From contig NZ_PTXL01000009.1 of NCBI RefSeq assembly GCF_004343775.1, positions 248,001-312,000 of the forward strand: a stretch of 64,000 nt of DNA, read 5' to 3'. How positions within the stretch are numbered: the first letter of the stretch is position 1; the number at the start of each line of letters is the position of its first letter. Below, in pieces: positions 16,047 to 24,961 of the stretch. The stretch is from Burkholderia sp. SRS-46. GTDB taxonomy: Bacteria > Pseudomonadota > Gammaproteobacteria > Burkholderiales > Burkholderiaceae. The position numbers and the translations under genes were made by a program. The notes under the pieces were generated by a model. The model did no database searches, was not told the origin of the DNA, and saw nothing but the letters and a program-made list of their open reading frames with translations.

Positions 16047-16825
16047 GTCGGGTCTCCGTTGGGACGGTGGGGAAAAGGATCGGCTCGGCGCAGCCCGAGC
16101 AGGTCGAGATACAGGTGCAGCGTGCGCTGCACCGCTTGCGCGACCACGCGCGTGATGCCGCCGAAGTCGCCGCTCGCGCACGCGCGGTCCAGCGCATCAT
16201 AGTACGCGCGCCGGTCTTCCGCGCGAATCGCCACGGGCGGATAGCCGGCCTTCATCAGCTCGAAACCGAGCAGCAGCCGCGCCGTGCGGCCGTTGCCGTC
16301 GACGAACGGATGGACCCCGACGAAGCGCGTGTGCAGTTCCGCCGCCCGCGCGACCGGATGCAGCGCGCCGGCCGTGCCGTACCAGCCGACCAGCGCCGCC
16401 ATCTCGGCCGGCACGTCCAGGAATCCGGGCGGGCGAGTGGTCGCGCCCGCGATCGCGACGTTCTGCTGGCGGTACGGGCGCACCTCGCCGCGCCCGCCCG
16501 TCACCAGCCGGTGAAGGTTGCGGATCTGCCGCTCGGACAGCGGCTCGCGCTTCGCGACGATGTCCTCGACATAGCGGATCGCGTCGCGGAAATGCGTCGC
16601 ATCGACGGGCGCACGCGCGGACATCTCGCCCGACATGACGCTTTCGAGCGCGACCCGGGTCTCGCTCAATGCCGGCGCGGCGTCTGCGAGCGCGCAACCG
16701 GCCCGTTCCGGCATCAGCTTCTCGCGCAACGACCCCAGCACCGCCCTCGGCAGCGGGCGCGCGGCATCGAGCGCCGCCTTGTCGGCATCGATCGACGCGA
16801 GGAGCGTGGCGGGTGGGCGAAACAT
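16019..16825 (-). CDS. Fic-domain protein (AMPylase family)
   Basis: The 268-residue protein has a complete Fic active site, HPFVDGNGRTARLL, including the catalytic His, the Asp/Glu position, the GNGR anion hole and the distal Arg. Such proteins transfer AMP (or another phosphate-containing group) from a nucleotide to Ser, Thr or Tyr of a target. The N-terminal helical region is the type that in class II Fic proteins carries an inhibitory S/TxxxEG/N motif; here the corresponding segment reads ALESVMSGEMSARA and does not fit that pattern cleanly, so self-inhibition may be weak or differently built. The start follows GGGAA. A GNAT gene overlaps its 3' end. Confidence 0.88.
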   Translation of the reverse strand: MFRPPATLLASIDADKAALDAARPLPRAVLGSLREKLMPERAGCALADAAPALSETRVALESVMSGEMSARAPVDATHFRDAIRYVEDIVAKREPLSERQIRNLHRLVTGGRGEVRPYRQQNVAIAGATTRPPGFLDVPAEMAALVGWYGTAGALHPVARAAELHTRFVGVHPFVDGNGRTARLLLGFELMKAGYPPVAIRAEDRRAYYDALDRACASGDFGGITRVVAQAVQRTLHLYLDLLGLRRADPFPHRPNGDPTCPKPLPPR

Positions 16826-17049
16826 CGGGCATTCCCATTCCGGAACCGCATGCGGTGAACGCCAGTATAGATCCGCGGTTAGCGCCGCCAGGCGACGTTC
16901 CCCGCGCATCCCGGCGCGCCTGATTGATAACGTCTGTGCATCAATCCTTCGAAAAAAAGCACTTATCGCGGGCGCCGATCCGGACCACCATGTACGCTTC
17001 GCTCCGGCCCGCCCGGACGTCGCCCAATGAAATTCCGGAGACACCCCCG

Positions 17050-18339
17050 ATGTCACATCCCGTGGCCCCCCCAGCCCATTCCAAGGCCGCGGCCGTGTTC
17101 CGCGTCACCGCCGGCAACTTCCTCGAGCAGTTCGACTTCTTCCTGTTCGGCTTCTATGCGACGCAGATCGCATCGGTGTTCTTTCCGTCGACGAGCGAGT
17201 TCGCGTCGCTGATGATGACCTTCGCGGTGTTCGGCGCGGGCTTCCTGATGCGTCCGCTCGGCGCGATCGTGCTCGGCGCGTACATCGACGAGGTCGGCCG
17301 CCGCAAGGGCCTGATCGTCACGCTGTCGATCATGGCGAGCGGCACGATCCTGATCGCGTTCGTGCCCGGCTATGCGTCGATCGGCCTGCTCGCGCCGGCC
17401 GCCGTGCTCGCCGGCCGCCTGCTGCAGGGCTTCTCGGCCGGCGCGGAGCTGGGCGGCGTGTCCGTCTACCTCGCGGAAATGGCGACGCCCGGCAAGAAGG
17501 GCTTCTACACGAGCTGGCAGTCGGCCAGCCAGCAGGTGTCGATCGTCGTCGCGGCCGCGCTCGGCTTCGCGCTGAACGCATGGCTGAGCACCGCGCAGAT
17601 CGCCGCGTGGGGCTGGCGCGTGCCGTTCTTCGTCGGCTGCCTGATCGTGCCGATGATCTTCATGCTGCGCCGTAACCTGCAGGAAACCGAGGCGTACACG
17701 CAGCGCCGCCATCGCCCCACGACGCGCGAAGTGTTCACGACGCTCGCGCGCAACTGGACCGTCGTGCTCGGCGGGATGCTGCTGGTCGCGATGACGACGA
17801 CGAGCTTCTACCTGATCACCGTCTACGCGCCGACCTTCGGCAAGACCGTGCTGCACCTGAGCACCGCGGACAGCCTGCTCGTCACGCTGTGCGTGGCCGT
17901 GTCGAACTTCGTGTGGCTGCCGATCGGCGGCACGCTGTCGGACCGCTTCGGCCGCCGCCCGGTGCTGCTCGCGATGACCGCGCTGAACGTGCTGACCGCC
18001 TACCCCGCGCTGTCGCTGCTCGCGCATGCGCCGAGCTTCGTCAACATGCTGCTCGTGCTGCTGTGGCTGTCGTTCATGTACGGCCTCTACAACGGCGCGA
18101 TGGTGGCCGCGCTGACCGAGGTGATGCCGGTCGAGGTGCGCGTCGCCGGCTTCTCGCTCGCGTACAGCCTCGCCACCGCGGTGTTCGGCGGCTTCACACC
18201 CGCGATCTCGACCGCGCTGATCCACTCGACCGGCGACAAGGCCGCGCCCGGCTACTGGATGGGCTTCGCCGCCGCCTGCGCGTTCGGCGCAACGGTGATG
18301 CTGTACCACCGCCGCCGCGATGCGCTGCCCGCCGCCTGA
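17050..18339 (+). CDS. MFS tricarboxylate:proton symporter (CitA/TcuC type)
   Basis: The 429-residue protein has twelve membrane spans and belongs to the metabolite:H+ symporter (MHS) branch. Its opening [20 protein letters not shown] and the loop motif [11 protein letters not shown] are typical of CitA and tricarballylate transporters, and length matches (about 430). It should import citrate, aconitate or tricarballylate. ATG 17050 follows GGAGA; an earlier in-frame start would add a polar tail. The next gene, 67 bases on, encodes a ModA-like periplasmic protein, which suggests a pathway for aconitate or a related acid. Confidence 0.88.
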   Translation: MSHPVAPPAHSKAAAVFRVTAGNFLEQFDFFLFGFYATQIASVFFPSTSEFASLMMTFAVFGAGFLMRPLGAIVLGAYIDEVGRRKGLIVTLSIMASGTILIAFVPGYASIGLLAPAAVLAGRLLQGFSAGAELGGVSVYLAEMATPGKKGFYTSWQSASQQVSIVVAAALGFALNAWLSTAQIAAWGWRVPFFVGCLIVPMIFMLRRNLQETEAYTQRRHRPTTREVFTTLARNWTVVLGGMLLVAMTTTSFYLITVYAPTFGKTVLHLSTADSLLVTLCVAVSNFVWLPIGGTLSDRFGRRPVLLAMTALNVLTAYPALSLLAHAPSFVNMLLVLLWLSFMYGLYNGAMVAALTEVMPVEVRVAGFSLAYSLATAVFGGFTPAISTALIHSTGDKAAPGYWMGFAAACAFGATVMLYHRRRDALPAA

Positions 18340-18406
18340 TCCGGCACCCCTTCCCCGCGCGGCGCCGGCGCGCCGCGCTTGCCCACCCTCTTCCGATCCC
18401 CCCACG

Positions 18407-19198
18407 ATGAACACACGACCGCTCGCCCGCCGCGCGGCCGGCTGGCTCGCCGCCGCCGCGCTCGCCACCGTCGCGCTCCACGCCCAGGCCACCGAACTGC
18501 GCGTGATGATCTCCGGCGGCTTCACCGCCGCCTACCAGCAGCTCGGCCCCGGCTTCACCGCCGCGACCGGCGACACGCTCGACACGATCTCCGGCCCGTC
18601 GATGGGCCAGTCGAAGGAAGCGATTCCGAACCGCCTCGCGCGCGGCGAGAAAGCCGACGTGCTGATCATGGTCGGCTATGCGCTCGACCGGCTGATCCAG
18701 GAAGGCAAGGTGATTCCCGCGTCGCGTGTCGAGCTCGCCGATTCGCGGATCGGCATGGTCGTGCGCGCGGGCGCGCCGAAGCCGGACATCGGCACCGTCG
18801 ACGGGCTGAAGGACGCGCTGCTGAAAGCGAAATCGGTCGCGTACTCGGACAGCGCGAGCGGCGTCTACGTCGAGAAGGAGATGTTCCGGAAACTGGGCAT
18901 CGACGCGCAGGTGCGGCCGAAGGCGTCGATGGTGCCGCGCATCCCGGTCGCGTCGGTGGTCGCGAACGGCGACTACGAGTTCGGCTTCCAGCAGGTCAGC
19001 GAGCTGCTGCCGGTGCCGGGCGTGACCTACGTCGGCAAGGTGCCCGAATCGGTGCAGTCGGTCACGCGCTTCGCGGGCGGCATTCCGGTCGGCGCGGACC
19101 ATCCGGACGATGCGAAGAAGCTGCTCGACTATCTCGCGTCGCCGCAGGCGCAGCCGGTCGTGCGGGCGACGGGGCTCGACTCCGTGACGGCGAACTGA
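18407..19198 (+). CDS. ModA-like periplasmic protein, candidate aconitate isomerase
   Basis: The 263-residue protein begins with a signal peptide (MNTRPLARRAAGWLAAAALA to about residue 26) and a type 2 periplasmic-binding fold related to molybdate-binding ModA. No ABC permease or ATPase is adjacent; instead it follows a CitA-type transporter. Aconitate isomerase of Pseudomonas sp. WU-0701 is a ModA-like periplasmic protein of nearly the same length, so conversion of trans- to cis-aconitate before uptake is a reasonable inference. A plain solute-binding role is the alternative. The upstream open frame lacks signals, and ATG 18407 gives the proper signal peptide. Confidence 0.75.
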   Translation: MNTRPLARRAAGWLAAAALATVALHAQATELRVMISGGFTAAYQQLGPGFTAATGDTLDTISGPSMGQSKEAIPNRLARGEKADVLIMVGYALDRLIQEGKVIPASRVELADSRIGMVVRAGAPKPDIGTVDGLKDALLKAKSVAYSDSASGVYVEKEMFRKLGIDAQVRPKASMVPRIPVASVVANGDYEFGFQQVSELLPVPGVTYVGKVPESVQSVTRFAGGIPVGADHPDDAKKLLDYLASPQAQPVVRATGLDSVTAN

Positions 19199-19226
19199 CG
19201 CGCCGGCCGCGGCGCGGCGCCCGTCG

Positions 19227-20078
19227 TCAATTCGCGCGTTGCCGCTCGGCGCACGCGTGGCGCGCGCCGCCTCGCTCGATCCGGTTTCGCAACTGGCCGC
19301 CGGCGAACGCCGTCGCGATCAGCGACAGATAGCCGATGACGAGCAAGCGGCGCCAGTCGTCCAGCGCGGCACGGTGTGCGACCAGCACCGCGTCGGGTGC
19401 CGAAACCAGGCGGTGCTCCGGCGCGATCCCTCGCGCCATCTGCACGAAACCGGCAGCCGACAGCATCGGCAACAGAACGACCATGGCCACCAGCGCCCAC
19501 TTTGCGCGCCGCAGGGGCGCATAGCGGCGCAAGTGGAACCACAGGCCAAGGCAGCCGTGCACCCATCCCGGCGCGAGCAACGCGATCTGCAACCCCTGCG
19601 TACCGCTCGTGAGCAATGACACGATCACGCGCGCGTAAGTCGGCTCGAAGCCGAACAGCGTCACGGCGACGCGCGTACCCACCACATGGCGTATCAGCAG
19701 CAGCGGCAGGCTGAGCCCCGCCCAGAGGCGGAGCCATTCGGCGCGAGGCAGCGCCCAATGCCGCCGGCCGTAGATGGTGCGTAGCGCCAGCGCGAAATGC
19801 ACGCCGGCCGCGCCGTACAGCAGGACCGTCCCGGGCACGCTGCGCCAGAGCCCGATCGCGAGCGTCAGGCCGCGCTCCGCGATGTCGATGGAGCCGATGC
19901 CGAGCGCGTGGTTGACCAGATGCATCGACACGTACAGCCACAGCACGATGCCGGAGCCGAGCTGCAGCGTTCGCGCGGCCTGTCGGGCCCCGCCATGCGC
20001 CGGTGCCGGTGTGTCGGCGCCGCGCCGGATCGAGGATGGCCGCGGCGCGCCCCCTGCCTGCCTCTGCTCGTCGTCCAT
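19227..20078 (-). CDS. Stand-alone six-span membrane anchor of the adenylate-cyclase/2Fe-2S type
   Basis: The 283-residue protein has a polar N-terminus of about 35 residues and six hydrophobic segments. The pattern GIVLWLYVSMHLVNHALG, then GAAGVHFALALRTIY, RHVVGTR and PGWVHGCLGLWFHLRR matches the haem-binding, succinate-dehydrogenase-like membrane domain that in alphaproteobacterial class III adenylate cyclases precedes a 2Fe-2S ferredoxin and a cyclase domain. Here the protein ends after the sixth span, so ferredoxin and cyclase are absent. Conserved His residues in spans 1, 2, 3 and 5 could ligate haem. Start 20078 follows GGGGGAGAGG. It is convergent with the ModA-like gene. Confidence 0.7.
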   Translation of the reverse strand: MDDEQRQAGGAPRPSSIRRGADTPAPAHGGARQAARTLQLGSGIVLWLYVSMHLVNHALGIGSIDIAERGLTLAIGLWRSVPGTVLLYGAAGVHFALALRTIYGRRHWALPRAEWLRLWAGLSLPLLLIRHVVGTRVAVTLFGFEPTYARVIVSLLTSGTQGLQIALLAPGWVHGCLGLWFHLRRYAPLRRAKWALVAMVVLLPMLSAAGFVQMARGIAPEHRLVSAPDAVLVAHRAALDDWRRLLVIGYLSLIATAFAGGQLRNRIERGGARHACAERQRAN

Positions 20079-20115
20079 CTGCCTCTCCCCCGCGTGTGCC
20101 ACGCGTGATCGATAT

Positions 20116-20170
20116 ACCCGCGGGTGGGCCGATTTATTCCAGCGATGCGGGATCTCCCGCGCGGGAATAA
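20116..20170. promoter_or_regulatory. Palindrome-rich divergent control region
   Basis: Between the membrane-anchor gene and the 42-aa ORF lie ACCCGCGGGT (20116-20125), TCCCGCGCGGGA (20155-20166) and an inverted repeat TTATTCC (20134-20140) with GGAATAA (20164-20170). These are likely operator or promoter elements; no regulator gene is adjacent. Confidence 0.4.
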
Positions 20171-20272
20171 GCGGCGCCCGTTCCGGGTATACCGTCGTGT
20201 GAGCACGCCGAATGACGACGAACGCGTTTCGCTTCCCGCTCATCGGGGCCAACACAAGAAAAGGAGACCGCC

Positions 20273-20401
20273 ATGTCCAACGTCCTGTCCCACTGGATCG
20301 TGATCGGCTGCGACGCCTACGACGAGTATGTGTTCGTGCCGTGGCTCGATCGATCCGTGTACCAGCGAACGGTGGCTTTGCGTCGCGTCTGTCTCGGTTG
20401 A
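20273..20401 (+). CDS. Small hypothetical protein, 42 aa
   Basis: AAGGAG seven bases before the ATG gives a strong start for a 42-residue protein beginning MSNVLSHWIVIGCDAYDEYV and ending RRVCLG. It is acidic-aromatic with two Cys and no membrane span. It is divergent from the membrane-anchor gene across a palindrome-rich region. I recognise no family; a degraded 5' remnant of a longer gene is possible because the frame stops soon after a normal-looking N-terminus. Confidence 0.42.
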   Translation: MSNVLSHWIVIGCDAYDEYVFVPWLDRSVYQRTVALRRVCLG

Positions 20402-20502
20402 GCGAAGCCGCGACGACGCATGCAGCCCGACGTCACCCGTTCAGGTTTTCCGCAGGCATCCTGATGATTCGGCGTTGACGCGCTTCGATCCCGCAGGCGC
20501 TT

Positions 20503-21783
20503 CTAGTCGGACCGACCCGACGCCTGCTGCCGAGGGTCGAGCATCGCGCGCAGCCGCGCGCGATCGCAGCCGCGCTGCCAGATCGACACGACGACCACCG
20601 CGCACGCGTTGCTGATCACGCTCGTCAGCGCGCGCCCCTCCGACATGAAGCGGTCGATGCCGACCAGCAGCGCGACGCCCGCGACCGGCAGGTCGGGCAC
20701 CACCGTCAGCGTCGCGATCAGCGCGACGAGCCCGCTGCCCGACACGCCGGCCGCGCCCTTCGACGTGATCAGCATCACCGCGAGCAGGGTCGCGACCTGC
20801 GCGGCCGACAGCGGCACGTCGCACGCCTGCGCGATGAACACGGTGGCGAGCGTCAGGTAGATCGCGGTGCCGTCGAGGTTGAACGAATAGCCGGCCGGCA
20901 GCACGAGCCCGACCACGCCCTTGTCGCAGCCGAGCGCCTCGAGCTTGACGAGCAGGCGCGGCAGCACCGGTTCGGTCGACGACGTCGCGAGCACGATCAG
21001 CAGCTCCTCGCGCAGGTAGCGCAGCAGCAGCCACAGCGAGAAGCCGTGCAGGCGCGCGAGCGGTGCGAGCACGAGCATCACGAACAGCGCGCACGCGAGA
21101 TACATCGCGACGATCAGCCGACCGAGCGAGCCGAGCGAATCGATGCCGAAGCGCCCGACCGCGAAGGCGATCGCCCCGAACGCGCCGAGCGGCGCGAGCC
21201 GCATCACGAGCGCGAGCACGCGGAACAGCACGCGCGCGATCCCTTCGACGAACGCATGCACGACACCGTCGCGCCGCTCGGTCGCGGCGAGCGCGAAACC
21301 GAACAGCAGCCCGACCAGCAGCACCGGCAGCACGTCGCCGCCGGCGAACGCGCCGACGAGCGTATCGGGAATGATCTGCAGCAGGAACGATGCGACGCCC
21401 GTCGCCGGCGCGTGCACGGTGAACGATGCGAGCGCCGACGCATCGAGCTGCCGGGCCGCCACGTGCAGGCCGTCGCCGGGCCGCGCGGCATACGCGAGTG
21501 CGAGCCCCGCCGCGAGCGCGGCCGCGGTCAGCGCGTAGAACAGCGCGAGCGCCTTGACGATCGTGCGGCCGATGCGCGCGCCGTCGCTCGCCGCGTTGAT
21601 GCCCGTCACGATCGTGCAGAACACGATCGGCGCGACCATCATCCGCACGAGCGCGATGAACGCATCGCCGAGCGGCTTCAGCGCCACGCCCGCCTGCGGG
21701 AACGTGTGCCCGAGCGCGACACCGAGCGCCATCGCGATCAGCACCTGCACGTACAGCAGCCCGAGCGGCCGCGGCAGCGTCAC
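20503..21783 (-). CDS. Dicarboxylate/amino-acid:cation symporter (DctA/GltP family)
   Basis: The 426-residue inner-membrane protein has the family's signature hairpins: the HP1 motif ATSSTEPVLPR, then NLDGTAIYLTLA in TM7 and the HP2 region SKGAAGVSGSG. Such carriers import succinate, fumarate, malate or glutamate with H+ or Na+. Its GTG start overlaps the stop of the upstream LysR gene as GTGA, so the two are translationally coupled; the LysR protein probably controls its own transporter. Substrate cannot be fixed from sequence, though DctA-like C4-dicarboxylate uptake is most likely. Confidence 0.88.
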   Translation of the reverse strand: MTLPRPLGLLYVQVLIAMALGVALGHTFPQAGVALKPLGDAFIALVRMMVAPIVFCTIVTGINAASDGARIGRTIVKALALFYALTAAALAAGLALAYAARPGDGLHVAARQLDASALASFTVHAPATGVASFLLQIIPDTLVGAFAGGDVLPVLLVGLLFGFALAATERRDGVVHAFVEGIARVLFRVLALVMRLAPLGAFGAIAFAVGRFGIDSLGSLGRLIVAMYLACALFVMLVLAPLARLHGFSLWLLLRYLREELLIVLATSSTEPVLPRLLVKLEALGCDKGVVGLVLPAGYSFNLDGTAIYLTLATVFIAQACDVPLSAAQVATLLAVMLITSKGAAGVSGSGLVALIATLTVVPDLPVAGVALLVGIDRFMSEGRALTSVISNACAVVVVSIWQRGCDRARLRAMLDPRQQASGRSD

Positions 21784-22712
21784 GCGCGCGCCCCTGCCGC
21801 CCGCGAGCGCGGCGCGGCCGGCTTGCGATCCTCCATCACGTACTGGAGGAATTCCTGCGCGGCCGGCGTCAGCGCGCGGCCGCGCCGCCGCACGATGCCG
21901 ACGCGCCGCGTCACCACCGGATCGACGAGCGGCACGCTCGTCAGGATCGGATGCGTCGGCAGCGGCATCGCCATCGACGGCACCGCCGCGACGCCGAGCC
22001 CCGCCTCGACGAGCCCGAGCATCGTCGTCACGTGGCGCGTCTCGCACACGCTCGGCGCATGCGGCACGCCGCCCGCGAGCGCCTGGTCGAGCAGCAGCCG
22101 GTTGCCGGACGTCTTGTCGACCGACACGTAGTCGTATTCATACAGCTCGCGCCACGTCACGCGCTTCTTCGCGGCAAGCGGATGGTCGCGCCGGCATGCG
22201 GCGACGAAACGCTCCTGCAGCAGCGTCCGGAACTCGACGCCGGGCTCCTGGCTGCCCATGAAGCTGACGCCGAAGTCGGCCTCGCCGCTCATCACCGCGT
22301 CGAGCACCTCGTTCGCGCTCGCGTCGATCAGCTTGATGCGGATCTTCGGATATCGCGCACGGTAGCGCGCGATCACGTTCGGCAGGAAGTAATACGCGAC
22401 CGACGGCACGCACGCGATCGTCACGTGGCCGAGCCGGCTCGACGACACGTCGCGGATGCCGAGCAGCGCGGCGTCGAGATCGTCGAGCAGTTGTTCGGCG
22501 CTCGGCGCGAACGTGCGCCCGACCGTCGTCAGCGTGACGCGGCGCGTCGTGCGCTCGAACAGCCGCACGCCCAGCGCTTCCTCGAGCTTCTCGATGCGCC
22601 GGCTCAGCGCCGGCTGCGAAATATTGATGGCGTCCGCCGCCTTGCGGAAGCTGCCGAGCTGCACCACTGCCCGGAAAGCCTGCAAGTCGGTGAGATCGAA
22701 GTTGATGCCCAC
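21780..22712 (-). CDS. LysR-family regulator, coupled to the DctA-type gene
   Basis: The 310-residue protein has an N-terminal winged helix-turn-helix (AFRAVVQLGSFRKAADAIN, then ISQPALSRRIEKLEEALG at about residues 13-49) and a periplasmic-binding-like effector domain. It lies directly upstream of, and overlaps by four bases, the dicarboxylate symporter gene. Unlike the usual divergent arrangement, regulator and target share one transcript, so autoregulation would set both. The effector is probably the transported acid. Confidence 0.88.
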   Translation of the reverse strand: MGINFDLTDLQAFRAVVQLGSFRKAADAINISQPALSRRIEKLEEALGVRLFERTTRRVTLTTVGRTFAPSAEQLLDDLDAALLGIRDVSSSRLGHVTIACVPSVAYYFLPNVIARYRARYPKIRIKLIDASANEVLDAVMSGEADFGVSFMGSQEPGVEFRTLLQERFVAACRRDHPLAAKKRVTWRELYEYDYVSVDKTSGNRLLLDQALAGGVPHAPSVCETRHVTTMLGLVEAGLGVAAVPSMAMPLPTHPILTSVPLVDPVVTRRVGIVRRRGRALTPAAQEFLQYVMEDRKPAAPRSRAAGARA

Positions 22713-22908
22713 GCGCTGCCCGTATGCTGGTCTGAATGCCGATCGTGCCGATGACGTCGATCGGTGTGGCTATTCTGGGGCCTGTGCGCGGGCGCTGCAA
22801 TTGCCGGCGCCGGATCGCGCGCGTGCGTCGCGATCCGGCGGCGCGCAAGCTGACGAAACGATTACAATGGCACCGGCAATGCGGGATGCGCGGTGCCGCG
22901 CGGCGTCG

Positions 22909-23856
22909 TCAGTACGCGCTGGCTTCGTCGAGGCGCTTCACGTCGTCGCCATCGAGCGCGAGCCGGATCGCCGCGCCGAGGTCGTGCAGCTGCGCGAGCG
23001 ACGTCGCGCTCGCGATCGGCGCGGTGACGCTCGGGCGCGCGATCTGCCATGCGAGCGCGACGGCCGTCGGCGTCGCGCGATGCTTGTCCGCGACCGCGTC
23101 GAGCGCGTCGAGGATGCGCAGCCCGCGCGCGTCGAGATAGCGCGCGACGCCCCCGCCGCGCGTGCTCTTGTTCAGGTCCGCGTCCGACCGGTACTTGCCG
23201 GACAGGAAACCGCTCGCGAGCGCGTAGTAGGTGACGACGCCGAGCTTCAGCTCCGTGGCAACCGGCTCGATGTCGCGTTCGTATTCGGCGCGATCGTACA
23301 AGTTGTATTCGGGCTGCACGACCTGGTACGCGGGCAGCCCGTCGCGGCGGCTGATCTCGGCCGCCTCGCGCAGCCGCGCGCCGCTGTAGTTCGACGCGCC
23401 GACGATGCGCACCTTGCCCGCGTCGACGAGCGTACGGTATGCGCCGAGCGTTTCCTCGAGCGGCGCGCTGTCGGGCAGGTCGCAATGCGAGAAGTAGAGA
23501 TCGATGTAATCGGTCTGCAAACGGCGCAGCGATTCGTCCACCGCCTTCAGGATGGTGTCGCGCGACAGGCCCGCGCGCGCTTCGAGCAGGCCGACCTTGG
23601 TCGCGATCACGACGTCGTCGCGCCGCCCGCGGCGCTTCAGCCATTTGCCGATGAGGGTTTCCGACTCGCCGCCGCGATTGCCGGGCACCCACGCCGAATA
23701 GACGTCGGCCGTGTCGATGAAGTTGATGCCGTGATCGGCGAGCGCGTCGAGCAGCGAGAACGAGGTCGGCTCGTCGGCCGTCCAGCCGAACACGTTGCCG
23801 CCGAACACGATCGGCGAGACCTGGATGGACGAGGTGCCAAGCGAACGCAATGCCAT
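22909..23856 (-). CDS. Aldo/keto reductase
   Basis: The 315-residue TIM-barrel enzyme reduces carbonyl compounds with NADPH. The tetrad is visible: Asp and Tyr in DTADVYSAWVPG, Lys in VIATKVG and His in DLYFSHCD. The C-terminal IASATSLAQLHDLG block binds the cofactor phosphate. The sequence is closest to the YajO/Tas-like oxidoreductase branch. It is divergent from the HAD hydrolase gene. A perfect inverted repeat in the shared gap may be its operator. The physiological substrate is unknown. Confidence 0.9.
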   Translation of the reverse strand: MALRSLGTSSIQVSPIVFGGNVFGWTADEPTSFSLLDALADHGINFIDTADVYSAWVPGNRGGESETLIGKWLKRRGRRDDVVIATKVGLLEARAGLSRDTILKAVDESLRRLQTDYIDLYFSHCDLPDSAPLEETLGAYRTLVDAGKVRIVGASNYSGARLREAAEISRRDGLPAYQVVQPEYNLYDRAEYERDIEPVATELKLGVVTYYALASGFLSGKYRSDADLNKSTRGGGVARYLDARGLRILDALDAVADKHRATPTAVALAWQIARPSVTAPIASATSLAQLHDLGAAIRLALDGDDVKRLDEASAY

Positions 23857-23938
23857 GATGAGCCTCCTTGGGAACGTGTCATGAAGCGGCGCGGCACGCC
23901 GCGCTCCGAGCGGTCATGCTAGTGGAGGCACGATGGCC

Positions 23939-23957
23939 GCGCCAAGCGATTTGGCGC
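23939..23957. promoter_or_regulatory. Inverted repeat in the AKR/HAD divergent gap
   Basis: GCGCCAA and TTGGCGC flank a 5-bp centre. Position between two divergent starts suggests an operator; no regulator gene is adjacent. Confidence 0.4.
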
Positions 23958-24049
23958 AATAACGTATTCATGATTCGTGCATAGCGCCGCGCGCACGAGC
24001 GGCGTGGCCCGCGCTGCGATTACAATCGCGCCACACTCGCTCCACGCCC

Positions 24050-24673
24050 ATGACCTACCGACTCATCGCGTTCGATTTCGACGGCACGCTGGCCGATTCG
24101 CTCGATTGTTTCGTCGCCGCGCTGTCGGAAGCGTCGCGCATGCACGGCTTTCGCCGCGTCGACGACGCGCTGCTCGCCGAGTTGCGCGGCCTGTCCGCGC
24201 GCGACATCATCCGCGCGCTCGAGGTGCCGCCGTGGAAAGTGCCGCGCGTGACGCGCGACATGCGCCGCCTGATGCAGGCGCGCATCGCGCAGGTGACGCT
24301 GTTCCCGGGCGTCGCCGGCACGTTCACCGCGCTCGCGGCGCGCGGCGTGCACATCGCGATCGCCACGTCGAACACCGAGGCCGTCGTGCGCGACCGGCTC
24401 GGCACACTGGCCGGCGGTTACGTCGCGCACTTCGCGTGCGGCATCCCGCTGTTCGGCAAGTCGCGCCGCCTGCGCACGCTCGCGCGCGATGCGGGCCTGC
24501 ACGCGGCCGACATGCTGTACGTCGGCGACGAGATCCGCGATGCGGAGGCCGCGCGCCGCGCGCGCATCGCGTTCCAGGGCGTCGCGTGGGGCTACACCGC
24601 GCCCGCCACGCTGCAGGCGCATTGCGCGACGCCGCTGCTGCCCCGGCTCGACGCGCTGCTCGATCTCGTGTGA
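24050..24673 (+). CDS. HAD-superfamily hydrolase (phosphoglycolate-phosphatase-like)
   Basis: The 207-residue protein starts MTYRLIAFDFDGTLADS, which is HAD motif I with the nucleophilic Asp. Motif II is IAIATSNTE, the motif III Lys is in FGKSRRL, and motif IV is YVGDEIRD. A helical cap lies between motifs I and II. It should dephosphorylate a small metabolite in the cytoplasm. TACAAT at 24021-24026 is a good -10 for this gene. The substrate is unknown; the gene appears monocistronic. Confidence 0.88.
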   Translation: MTYRLIAFDFDGTLADSLDCFVAALSEASRMHGFRRVDDALLAELRGLSARDIIRALEVPPWKVPRVTRDMRRLMQARIAQVTLFPGVAGTFTALAARGVHIAIATSNTEAVVRDRLGTLAGGYVAHFACGIPLFGKSRRLRTLARDAGLHAADMLYVGDEIRDAEAARRARIAFQGVAWGYTAPATLQAHCATPLLPRLDALLDLV

Positions 24674-24961
24674 CGCGCGCGGGCCATGCCGTGTCGCGAG
24701 ATCGCACGGCGCCTGCGCACACGCGAAGCGTGACACGCATCCACGCGCGTCCATTCGTCTTACCAACCGTTACAGAAGCGACAGCGCGGTTTCACCTGCG
24801 GGAAAACCCCTCTCCTAGAATCGATCGGGCCGGTTACCCCTGCGACCGATGCCGCGACAGCGCGGCGGTCGAACCCGGCCCGGGCACGCGCCCGGACTCT
24901 CGCACAGCAACGGATCACGCAATCCGTCCCGCAACTCGAGCCCCGATTGAAAGGAGGTCAC

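Noticed and set aside
18320-18406. N-terminal extension of the ModA-like protein
   Set aside because: The extra residues are Pro-rich, overlap the end of the transporter gene and would bury the signal peptide.
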